Shown in pieces: positions 1 to 5,722 of a stretch of DNA of 10,481 bases. Numbering within the stretch: the stretch's first letter is position 1; each line of letters begins with the position of its first letter. The notes under the pieces were generated by a model. It ran no database searches. It was not told the DNA's origin and was given only the letters and a program-made list of their open reading frames with translations. Both the position numbers and the translations under genes were made by a program. Source of the DNA: Prevotellaceae bacterium UBA4359 (GTDB taxonomy: Bacteria > Bacteroidota > Bacteroidia > Bacteroidales > Bacteroidaceae); assembly GCA_002393555.1 (NCBI GenBank), contig DGSP01000061.1, positions 1 through 10,481 on the forward strand. Reading direction: 5' to 3'.

Positions 1-67
1 AGCGTGAAGACATGGAAGGGGAATGGGGGAGAAAGCGGAAGGGTGTTCATGGAAGACATTCCTGTTT

Positions 68-294
68 AACGTGAGTTCGGTGTAAGAGAAGTTTTAATGA
101 TACGCCTTCGGCGGACGAAGAAAAAACAAATAAAAACCGATGAAAACAAATAAAAACCACTTCTTCGTCCACAACATCTTTGCCATTACAACCAAGAAGA
201 ACCTGTTTTTATTTGTTTTTACTTGTTTTTTTCTGTTTTTTCTTCGTCCGCCGAAGGCGTATCATTAAAACTTTTCTTACATCGAACTCACGTT
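68..294. repeat. Large inverted-repeat element (MITE-like)
   Basis: The outer arms 68-128 and 234-294 are reverse complements over 61 bp with two mismatches. Each arm begins AACGTGAGTTCG and contains GTTTTAATGATACGCC and CGGCGGACGAAG. Complementarity continues less perfectly through A/T-rich DNA: AAAACAAATAAAAACC occurs at 123-138 and 143-158, and is matched by the T-rich stretch 205-219. This leaves a central spacer of about 46 bp (159-204). I see no coding capacity and no convincing target-site duplication. A shorter relative lies at 4275-4351. A transcript through it would fold into one long hairpin, and it lies just beyond the 3' end of the leftward hydrolase gene. A non-autonomous mobile element is the best guess, but a structural repeat (REP/BIME-like) is equally possible. 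Confidence 0.8.
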
Positions 295-303
295 CCTTTC
301 CCC

Positions 304-418
304 TACCCCTCGACCACGACACGGCGCACTCGACGACCACGGCATGGCGTACCCCTCGACTACGGCATGGCGTACCCCTCGGCTACGGCACGAAACAAAA
401 AAACCCCTCGACTACGAC
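304..418. repeat. Degenerate 23-bp tandem repeat array
   Basis: Four contiguous 23-bp units lie at 304-326, 327-349, 350-372 and 373-395. The clearest unit starts TACCCCTCGACTACGG and ends GCATGGCG. A fifth partial copy (CCCCTCGACTACGAC, 404-418) follows after an extra 6 bp that includes an A tract. Units one and two are the most diverged. The array starts 9 bp after the inverted-repeat element and lies in non-coding DNA beyond the hydrolase gene. No function is evident. It is GC-rich, unlike the A/T-rich element beside it. Confidence 0.75.
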
Positions 419-435
419 TAAGCGCAGCCAAGGGG

Positions 436-475
436 AAGCAAAATCCAGTTGCCCTTATTGTATTTTGCTTTATTT
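436..475 (+). terminator. Possible weak terminator hairpin
   Basis: AAGCAAAAT (436-444) and ATTTTGCTT (462-470) form a perfect 9-bp but A/T-rich stem with a 17-nt loop. It is followed on the plus strand by TATTTTT. The T-run is on the wrong side to end the leftward hydrolase transcript, so it would fit a rightward transcript entering from the left. The long loop and weak stem make this tentative. Confidence 0.25.
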
Positions 476-483
476 TTCCGTTT

Positions 484-1836
484 TCACTTTTTCCGCTTCT
501 TCAGCGACCAATGTCCGGCATGCAGACCCACCTTGAGTTCTATCGCATAGGCTTTGCCAAGGTTGGCCCTCACGTTGTAGCCCACATAGAAGGGCTTGAA
601 GAACTTGGGATAGTAGCGGATGCCGACGGTTTCCACGAGGGACGGTTCGTTCAGGTCGCCCACCCAACCATGCTGACGGAACAGATAGGTGCCTAAAGAC
701 ATGGCCAGTGACAGTTGCTTGTAATAGACTTCGTGATGGGCAGCGATGTAGAGCGTGTGCTTGCTGTGGCGATAGTTCTTCTCCACCCCACACTGCTTCT
801 CTATCAGAGGGGAGCGGGCCAGATAACCCGCAAAGGAATATTCAATGCCTAAACCGGAAGCATGCACCTGATTGTAACGCACCATCGGCGTGATGCCCGT
901 ACTCCACACGGTGTGGATGGCCAGTTTCCCTGTCTGAGTTGCACGAACATCAGCCGGTGTATGGTCACGATGCAACAGCCATTCTTCATAGAGAGTTCTG
1001 AATCCCACCGTCGCATCCAAGTCCAGATACAAATAAGGTTCAAACGGTTCTCTCTTGAAACGCTGCAACTGACGGAGACGTTCATGATAGGTCAGCCCTT
1101 TATCCGATTCGGGACGGTTCAGGTCACATCGGGCACGCATCGTCAGGCCATAGGAATTGGAACCTTTGTTCGGGCGGTCGGTTGCACTGTTGGAGTTGTG
1201 CTTATACTCAAAGCCCAGACCCAACTCCACCTGCGGGGTGATACGATAGGCGGCATGCAAGCCGAAGCCAAAATAGAGAGACAGATGCTGGCCAATCAGG
1301 TCGTTATCGACATTGTTTGCAGGGTCGTATGGACGGGAACAATAACTCAATCCATTCTCCAGGCCATAGCCAAACGACCACCGCCGATTGCGGTAGATGT
1401 CTCGTCGGAAAGCCACGTATGCTGCCCACACATAGCCCGTGCGCGACATGTAGGGTGTGTCCTCTGTGTGCATGCGCACATGGCTGTAATCCATCAACTG
1501 CACGCCAGCCTCCAGCGTGGGGAATCCGAACACACGGTCATATACACTGATGGCCGTGTCGAGCGGATTGGCCTGCGAGTTGACAAACAAGGAATAGTTG
1601 CCGCCCCATCCGCGCTTAATCAACTTCTCGCCTCTCATCTCAATGTTCAGCAGATGGTTCATGCCGGCACTTGCGCCCACCGAATAGATGAACTTGGGCA
1701 CACTATCCACACGGGCATCCTCAATGCCCCCATGAACACTGCCCACACGAATGCTATCCGTTTCTTCCGTCCCCAGACAGGTTGCAGAAACAGCCAATGA
1801 CAACCACAGAAAGATATTTCTCAGGTATTGTGTCAT
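484..1836 (-). CDS. PagL-like / acyloxyacyl hydrolase family outer-membrane protein
   Basis: This is a 450-aa protein with a hydrophobic N-terminus (about residues 8-20), read as a secretion signal. The rest is rich in alternating aromatic/aliphatic strands typical of a beta-barrel. The key motif is at 212-227: KHNSN, then RPNKGSN. It aligns without gaps to the PagL lipid A 3-O-deacylase active-site stretch HxSN...PNxGxE: His213 and Ser215 match the catalytic His and Ser, and Asn223 the conserved Asn, but Asn227 sits where PagL has its catalytic Glu. PagL itself is under 200 aa, so this protein is more than twice as long. Residues 265-446 look like a further set of barrel strands. PagL removes an acyl chain from lipid A in the outer membrane; whether this protein is catalytic is uncertain. 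It starts 9 bp after the guanylyltransferase stop codon and is probably cotranscribed with it. A structural barrel that has lost activity is the main alternative. Confidence 0.75.
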   Translation of the reverse strand: MTQYLRNIFLWLSLAVSATCLGTEETDSIRVGSVHGGIEDARVDSVPKFIYSVGASAGMNHLLNIEMRGEKLIKRGWGGNYSLFVNSQANPLDTAISVYDRVFGFPTLEAGVQLMDYSHVRMHTEDTPYMSRTGYVWAAYVAFRRDIYRNRRWSFGYGLENGLSYCSRPYDPANNVDNDLIGQHLSLYFGFGLHAAYRITPQVELGLGFEYKHNSNSATDRPNKGSNSYGLTMRARCDLNRPESDKGLTYHERLRQLQRFKREPFEPYLYLDLDATVGFRTLYEEWLLHRDHTPADVRATQTGKLAIHTVWSTGITPMVRYNQVHASGLGIEYSFAGYLARSPLIEKQCGVEKNYRHSKHTLYIAAHHEVYYKQLSLAMSLGTYLFRQHGWVGDLNEPSLVETVGIRYYPKFFKPFYVGYNVRANLGKAYAIELKVGLHAGHWSLKKRKK

Positions 1837-1845
1837 CCAAAGAGG

Positions 1846-2919
1846 TTATTCAGCAGAGAACTCCTTGATGCGCTGCTCCTCCGAGAGTTTGCACACCAAC
1901 AGGGTGTTATCTTTTTCAGCCACAATATATCCGTCCAGCCCCTGAATGACCACACGTTTCTCTTCCGTCGTGTGAATCACACAGTTGCGCGACTCATACA
2001 ATCGGATGTTCTCGCCAATCGCATTGTTGCCCTGGGCATCTTTCGGAGCCAGCGTGTGCAGCGACCCCCACGTGCCCACATCGCTCCAACCGAAATCGGC
2101 AGGGAACACGAAAATCTCGTCGGCACGCTCCATCACGGCATAGTCGATGGAAATGCTGGTACACTTGGGGAACTGCTCGTTAATCATCTCCTGCTCTTTC
2201 TCCGTGCCATAGTAAGGCAGCAGGTCTTCAAAGATTCTTGAAATCTCTGGCTCGTAAATGCGCAGCGAGTTCACGATGGTGCTCACGTTCCAGATGAAGA
2301 TGCCGGAATTCCAGAAGAACTCCTTGCTTTTCAGATACTTCACCGCCGTGTCATAATCAGGCTTTTCCTTGAAAGAATCCACACGGAAAACCTCCTTGTT
2401 CATCAACGAAGGCACCTGCAGGTCGGCCTGGATATAGCCGTAGCCCGTCTCAGGACGTGTGGGGTTCATGCCCAACGTGACGATGGCATCCGTCTGGGCC
2501 GTGAAATTCAGGGCCGACGTGATGACACGCTGAAACTCCACCACATCCGTCACCAAATGGTCGGCAGGCGTGATGACCAGATTGGCCTTCGGATTCTTCG
2601 ACTTGATGCGCCAACTCACGTATGCAATACACGGAGCCGTGTTGCGACGACAAGGTTCCAACAAGATGTTTCCCTTGGGAATGTCGGGCAGTTGCTCTGC
2701 CACAATGTCCGCATACTTCTGAGAAGTAACCACCCACACATTCTCGGGAGCAATCACCCCCTTGAACCGGTCGTAGGTCATCTGAATAAAAGTTCTCCCT
2801 GTCCCAAAAACATCAATAAACTGCTTGGGACACTCTGTTGTGCTCATAGGCCAGAAACGGCTTCCCACACCCCCTGCCATGATGACAAGGTTGTTATTAG
2901 AATTAAGTGTTGCAATCAT
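1846..2919 (-). CDS. manC: Mannose-1-phosphate guanylyltransferase
   Basis: The 357-aa cytoplasmic nucleotidyltransferase makes GDP-mannose from mannose-1-phosphate and GTP, the donor for mannose- and fucose-containing surface glycans. Sequence signatures in order are: pyrophosphorylase loop GGVGSRFWP (16-24), PKQF (31-34), EPCRRNTAP (88-96), TPADH (117-121, metal/nucleotide site), ETGYGYI (157-163), FKEKP (183-187), WNSG (203-206), SIDYAVME (257-264) and FGWSDVGTW (276-284). It ends near residue 357 with no C-terminal cupin domain, so it should be the single-function form and not the ~470-aa bifunctional ManC/AlgA type with phosphomannose isomerase activity. The ATG at 2919 leaves the usual short lead-in before the glycine loop; the only other early Met (14) would cut into the conserved strand. 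A TATCTTTG promoter element lies 35 bp upstream. It is the first gene of a two-gene leftward unit. The symbol is given by function; manC/rfbM usage varies between species. Confidence 0.93.
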   Translation of the reverse strand: MIATLNSNNNLVIMAGGVGSRFWPMSTTECPKQFIDVFGTGRTFIQMTYDRFKGVIAPENVWVVTSQKYADIVAEQLPDIPKGNILLEPCRRNTAPCIAYVSWRIKSKNPKANLVITPADHLVTDVVEFQRVITSALNFTAQTDAIVTLGMNPTRPETGYGYIQADLQVPSLMNKEVFRVDSFKEKPDYDTAVKYLKSKEFFWNSGIFIWNVSTIVNSLRIYEPEISRIFEDLLPYYGTEKEQEMINEQFPKCTSISIDYAVMERADEIFVFPADFGWSDVGTWGSLHTLAPKDAQGNNAIGENIRLYESRNCVIHTTEEKRVVIQGLDGYIVAEKDNTLLVCKLSEEQRIKEFSAE

Positions 2920-2953
2920 AATATTTTTACCTTAAAAGTATGCGTAGAATGTG

Positions 2954-2985
2954 CAAAGATACAAACTAAAATCTTATTTCAACAA
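2954..2985 (-). promoter_or_regulatory. Bacteroidetes-type promoter for the leftward unit
   Basis: Read on the minus strand, 2961-2954 is TATCTTTG, a full match to the Bacteroidetes -7 consensus TAnnTTTG. A TTG at 2985-2983 lies 21 bp upstream and another at 2982-2980 lies 18 bp upstream; either could be the -33 element. The -7 element is 35 bp from the guanylyltransferase start codon, which gives a short leader. Confidence 0.7.
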
Positions 2986-3035
2986 GTCAAACACTAAAAA
3001 AGGCAAAAAAAATTCTCCGCAACATAAAAAAAACT

Positions 3036-3043
3036 TAATTTTG
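3036..3043 (+). promoter_or_regulatory. Possible -7 element for the kinase gene
   Basis: TAATTTTG fits TAnnTTTG and is followed by CC, 62 bp before the chosen kinase start. No clear TTTG lies at the expected -33 distance, so the call is weaker than the divergent promoter at 2954-2985. The region upstream (2996-3034) is rich in A tracts. Confidence 0.4.
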
Positions 3044-3105
3044 CCTTCAAAATCCTCTTTTGGGAGGTGATATTCATCCATTTAAGACCCACTCACAACC
3101 TCATC

Positions 3106-4041
3106 ATGACACTCATTGCAGACAGCGGTTCCACCAAGACCGCATGGTGTCTCCTCGAAGACCCCACACATCTTATATATACACAAGGAATCAACCCATT
3201 CCAGCAAAACGAAGTGGAAATATGCTCCGTACTTCAGCACGAACTGCTGCCCACTCTCCATTCTCAATACTCCATTCTCAACTCTCAACTCTCAACTCCC
3301 AATTCTCAACCCTCAACTCTCAACTCTCAACCCTCAATCTCCACCATCCACTTTTATGGTGCCGGATGCACCCCAGAGAAAGCCCCCATCGTGGTGCAGG
3401 CACTCCATCAGGCCATCGGCCAAGATGCCCACATCCACGTGGAGAGCGACATGCTCGGTGCAGCACGAGGGCTCTGCCAACGGCAACCTGGCATCGTCGC
3501 CATTCTTGGCACTGGCAGCAACTCCTGCTACTACGACGGACGCGCCCTCCACCCCGCCATTCCAGCCCTCGGCTACATTCTCGGCGACGAAGGCAGCGGT
3601 GCTTACATCGGCAAACGGCTCGTGGGCGACATCTTCAAGCAGCAACTGCCCGAAGACCTCCAGCACCTCTTCCTCGACGAGACACACGAGACCCAAGCCA
3701 CCATCATCCAGAAAGTCTATCGCACTCCCCTCCCCAACCGCTTTCTCGCCTCCCTCAGTCCCTTCTGCGCCCGGCATCGCGAACATCCTGCCATCCATGC
3801 CCTCCTGCTCGACTGCTTCAGCCAATTCTTTCGCCGCAACATCTGTCCGCTCACCGAAAAGATGAAAAGCGGAACGTGGAACACGTCGAATGCCGCCCCC
3901 CAACGTGTCCACTTCGTCGGAAGCATCGCCCACCACTACCGCGACGAACTCACCGAAGCGGCCGCCCTGCACGGCTACACCGTCGGCACCATCCTCCAAG
4001 CCCCCCTCGAAGGACTCCTCTCCTACCATCAGCAAAACTGA
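3106..4041 (+). CDS. BadF/BadG-type sugar kinase (N-acetylglucosamine kinase-like)
   Basis: The 311-aa protein belongs to the ASKHA ATPase fold shared with NAGK and MurK. It carries the first phosphate loop DSGSTKT (6-12), FYGAGCTPEKAP (83-94), LGTGSNS (134-140) for the second ATP phosphate contact, and LGDEGSG (159-165). Family members phosphorylate amino sugars such as GlcNAc or MurNAc in the cytoplasm; the exact substrate cannot be read from sequence. The ATG at 3106 is chosen because it puts MTLIADSGSTKT at the N-terminus as in homologues. A GTG at 3067 would add 13 unlike residues. Residues 50-77 are a low-complexity S-T-x-N-S-Q-x segment encoded by a heptanucleotide array, inserted just before the conserved FYGAGC strand. 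The coding strand is strikingly C-rich, unlike the G-rich efflux genes downstream. It stands alone, divergent from the guanylyltransferase gene. Confidence 0.85.
   Translation: MTLIADSGSTKTAWCLLEDPTHLIYTQGINPFQQNEVEICSVLQHELLPTLHSQYSILNSQLSTPNSQPSTLNSQPSISTIHFYGAGCTPEKAPIVVQALHQAIGQDAHIHVESDMLGAARGLCQRQPGIVAILGTGSNSCYYDGRALHPAIPALGYILGDEGSGAYIGKRLVGDIFKQQLPEDLQHLFLDETHETQATIIQKVYRTPLPNRFLASLSPFCARHREHPAIHALLLDCFSQFFRRNICPLTEKMKSGTWNTSNAAPQRVHFVGSIAHHYRDELTEAAALHGYTVGTILQAPLEGLLSYHQQN
3254..3337 (+). repeat. Heptanucleotide tandem repeat inside the kinase gene
   Basis: Twelve in-phase 7-bp units are present. Nine closely similar ones (3275-3337) are variants of CTCTCAA: TTCTCAA, CTCCCAA and CCCTCAA. 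Three looser ones (3254-3274) precede them. As 7 is not a multiple of 3, the peptide repeats every 21 bp as a 7-residue motif (STLNSQP and similar). All three plus-strand frames are open through the array. It encodes residues 50-77 of the kinase. Confidence 0.9.
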
Positions 4042-4063
4042 ATTCCCCTCTAAGGAATTTATT
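4041..4063 (+). terminator. Possible weak terminator after the kinase gene
   Basis: AATTCC (4041-4046) pairs with GGAATT (4054-4059) around a 7-nt loop, followed by TATT. It begins at the last base of the kinase stop codon. The stem is only 6 bp and the T-run is short, so termination here is speculative. Confidence 0.3.
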
Positions 4064-4087
4064 AAATCAAGTTTCGGATGTCTTTTC

Positions 4088-4179
4088 ACACCTTCCAATG
4101 AGTCTCTTCCACACCTTCCGATGAGTCTCTTCCATACCTTCCGATGAGTCTCTTCCATACCTTCCGATGAGTCTCTTCC
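4088..4179. repeat. 23-bp tandem repeat array, four units
   Basis: Four contiguous units lie at 4088-4110, 4111-4133, 4134-4156 and 4157-4179. Each contains ACCTTCCGATGAGTCTCTT; the first has AA for GA, and units differ at the second base (C or T). Identity between units is very high, so expansion looks recent. The array is non-coding, 46 bp beyond the kinase stop. The unit sequence is unrelated to that of the 304-418 array, although the period is the same. Confidence 0.92.
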
Positions 4180-4220
4180 ACTGAGTCACGAGGGGCAGTG
4201 GAAGAGAGTCACGTGACTCT
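4172..4220. other. Hairpin plus 16-bp perfect palindrome
   Basis: TCTCTTCCACTG (4172-4183, the end of the last 23-bp unit and its flank) is the exact reverse complement of CAGTGGAAGAGA (4196-4207), giving a 12-bp stem with a 12-nt loop. Overlapping its right arm is AGAGTCACGTGACTCT (4205-4220), a perfect 16-bp palindrome with a CACGTG core. There is no T-run, so this is not a standard intrinsic terminator. A protein-binding site or a rho-dependent or cruciform structure is possible. Confidence 0.6.
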
Positions 4221-4274
4221 GTGGAGTAGAGTCAGAAGAGGTAACGACGAAAACCCTATGGAAACTCTTAATAA

Positions 4275-4351
4275 TACGTGAGTTCGGCATAAGAATTATG
4301 CCTTCGGCGGATGAAGACGTGTCATTAAAACTGATTATAGTGAACTTACGT
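4275..4351. repeat. Short relative of the 68-294 inverted-repeat element
   Basis: The ends are TACGTGAGTTCG and TGAACTTACGTA, an imperfect terminal inverted repeat. Inside are GCCTTCGGCGGATGAAG and GTCATTAAAAC, which match the arm sequences CGCCTTCGGCGGACGAAG and ATCATTAAAAC of the 68-294 element. The central A/T-rich arms and spacer of the larger copy are missing. A local hairpin, GGCATAA (4286-4292) with TTATGCC (4296-4302), lies near the left end. The element sits about 85 bp upstream of the efflux promoter. Confidence 0.75.
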
Positions 4352-4436
4352 AAATGACTTACTATATATTCACAGGTGATTTTTGAGAAAATTGTAGGGA
4401 CTAAAAGGTGAAAATTGAAAAAAATGAATGGAAATG

Positions 4437-4467
4437 TTATGGTTTGTTGGAAAAATATGTATCTTTG
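4437..4467 (+). promoter_or_regulatory. Bacteroidetes-type promoter for the efflux operon
   Basis: TATCTTTG at 4460-4467, followed by CAAG, is a full match to TAnnTTTG. The expected -33 position, about 20 bp upstream (around 4437), has only a poor match (TTA), so expression may be weak or activator-dependent. The implied leader to the first ATG is about 90 nt, A/T-rich, without a Shine-Dalgarno match and without an obvious riboswitch fold. The rest of the 4042-4563 gap holds the repeats listed separately. Confidence 0.7.
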
Positions 4468-4563
4468 CAAGTGAAAACACGTTTTTCGGCACATATTTAT
4501 TTATATAATAATAGGTGGGAAAGCGATTCTGCAAGCAATTAACAACCATAAATTTAATTATAC

Positions 4564-5697
4564 ATGAAGAGATTGTATTTTGCAAAATGTGCTTTGGCAT
4601 TGGGCGCAGTGGTCGGTGGACTGACCTCGTGCGGACTGGACATGCCTAAAGAAGTTCAATCATCGTTTGAGACGATGACAGTGAAGAAATCGGACATTGA
4701 GGTGCCCTACAAGTTCAGTGCCAGAATGAAGGGCCAGAACGATGTGACGGTTACGCCACAGGCCAGTGGGCAGTTGATGCAGATTTGCGTGACGGAGGGT
4801 CAACTGGTGAAGAAGGGGCAGACGCTCTTTGTCATCGACTCGCGCAACGCACAGTTGGAGTTGGAGGCTGCACAGGCCAACCTGCAGGCAGCCTTGGCTC
4901 AGGAGAACTCGGCTAAGTTGGAGTATGAGTCGAACAAGAACTTGTTTGACAAGAAAATCGTGAGCAGTTACATGCTCAGCAACAGTGAGAACCAGTATAA
5001 GCAGGCACAGGCTGCGGTGGCTCAGGCTCGTGCGGCTGTGAACCGTGCGAAGGTGGAACTGGGTTTCTGCACCATCACGGCTCCCGTGTCGGGCGTTATC
5101 GGTGAAATTCCTGTCCGCAAGGGCGACCAGGTGTCGCCCATGACTCAACTGACCATGTTGAGCGGCAACACGACGATGGAGGCCGAGTTCTCGGTGACGG
5201 AGGCCGTCATAGAAGAAATGGTGCAGAGCGGCATGAAAGCCGAAGAGGTGGACAACTTTATTGCCAAACTGCCGGAGGCGACATTTGTGATGAAGAACGG
5301 TACGGAATATCCTCACAAGGGTCGAGTGGTCAGTCTGACGGGTGTGGTGAATGCTACTACGGGTTCGCTGACCAGCAAGGTGTCGTTTCCTAATCCTGAC
5401 GGACATTTGTATTCGGGCATTCAGGGAACGATTGTCATGCAATTTACAGAGAAAGATGTGATAGTGATTCCCCAGCAAGCAGTGGTGCGTCTGCAAGACA
5501 AGGCCCTGGTCTATAAAGTGCAGGCTGACAGCACGGCAACGGCAGTGAATGTGACAACAGAGGATGCCGGCAACGGCAAGGACTTCATCGTGAAGAGTGG
5601 TCTGAACGTGGGTGACAAGATTGTGGCCGTCGGTGCTAATAATGTGACGGAGGGACAAAAGGTGCTTTTTCCCGCTGCAGCGAAGAGTGAAAAGTGA
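4564..5697 (+). CDS. RND efflux periplasmic adaptor lipoprotein (AcrA/MexA type)
   Basis: The 377-aa membrane fusion protein links the inner-membrane pump to the outer-membrane channel. It has a lipoprotein signal with lipobox LTSC (Cys23), so the mature protein should be membrane-anchored in the periplasm. The biotinyl/lipoyl-like domain is split as usual: first half about 60-92 (VTVTPQASGQL, EGQLVKKGQTLFVID) and second half about 168-193 (TITAPVSGVIGE, VRKGDQVSPM). The alpha-helical hairpin between them (about 95-165) is Ala/Gln/Glu-rich. Beta-barrel and membrane-proximal domains follow; VIPQQAVV (301-308) is the typical late adaptor strand. It is the first gene of the operon, 25 bp before the pump. 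No local TetR- or AraC-type regulator is present in the window. Confidence in family is high; the export substrate is unknown. Confidence 0.95.
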   Translation: MKRLYFAKCALALGAVVGGLTSCGLDMPKEVQSSFETMTVKKSDIEVPYKFSARMKGQNDVTVTPQASGQLMQICVTEGQLVKKGQTLFVIDSRNAQLELEAAQANLQAALAQENSAKLEYESNKNLFDKKIVSSYMLSNSENQYKQAQAAVAQARAAVNRAKVELGFCTITAPVSGVIGEIPVRKGDQVSPMTQLTMLSGNTTMEAEFSVTEAVIEEMVQSGMKAEEVDNFIAKLPEATFVMKNGTEYPHKGRVVSLTGVVNATTGSLTSKVSFPNPDGHLYSGIQGTIVMQFTEKDVIVIPQQAVVRLQDKALVYKVQADSTATAVNVTTEDAGNGKDFIVKSGLNVGDKIVAVGANNVTEGQKVLFPAAAKSEK

Positions 5698-5722
5698 TGA
5701 GTAAATAAATGGCTTCTGCATT

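Noticed and set aside
1..67. GGAAGGGTG and TGGAAGAC words resembling the reverse complement of the 4088-4179 units
   Set aside because: The similarity is short and needs gaps. The sequence is purine-rich, so such matches are expected by chance.
68..158. CRISPR-like reading of the repeated A/T-rich arms
   Set aside because: Repeats are inverted or tandem without regular unique spacers, and no cas genes are present.
175..182. CATCTTTG in the spacer of the large inverted repeat as a promoter
   Set aside because: The first base of the TAnnTTTG consensus is wrong, no -33 element lies upstream, and no gene follows in that direction.
223..696. Plus-strand open frames running from the repeats into the hydrolase gene
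   Set aside because: They are built from the inverted repeat, the 23-bp array and the antisense of a gene with clear protein features. They have no recognisable domain.
3062..3071. GGGAGGTGAT, a near-perfect Shine-Dalgarno match, upstream of the kinase
   Set aside because: It lies 35 bp from the chosen ATG, too far to act on it, and no ATG, GTG or TTG lies at the right distance. The overlapping GTG at 3067 would add residues unlike the family, so this is treated as chance.
3334..4158. Long open frame antisense to the kinase
   Set aside because: It is explained by the extreme C-rich codon bias of the kinase gene, which removes stop codons on the other strand. The plus-strand frame carries all family motifs.
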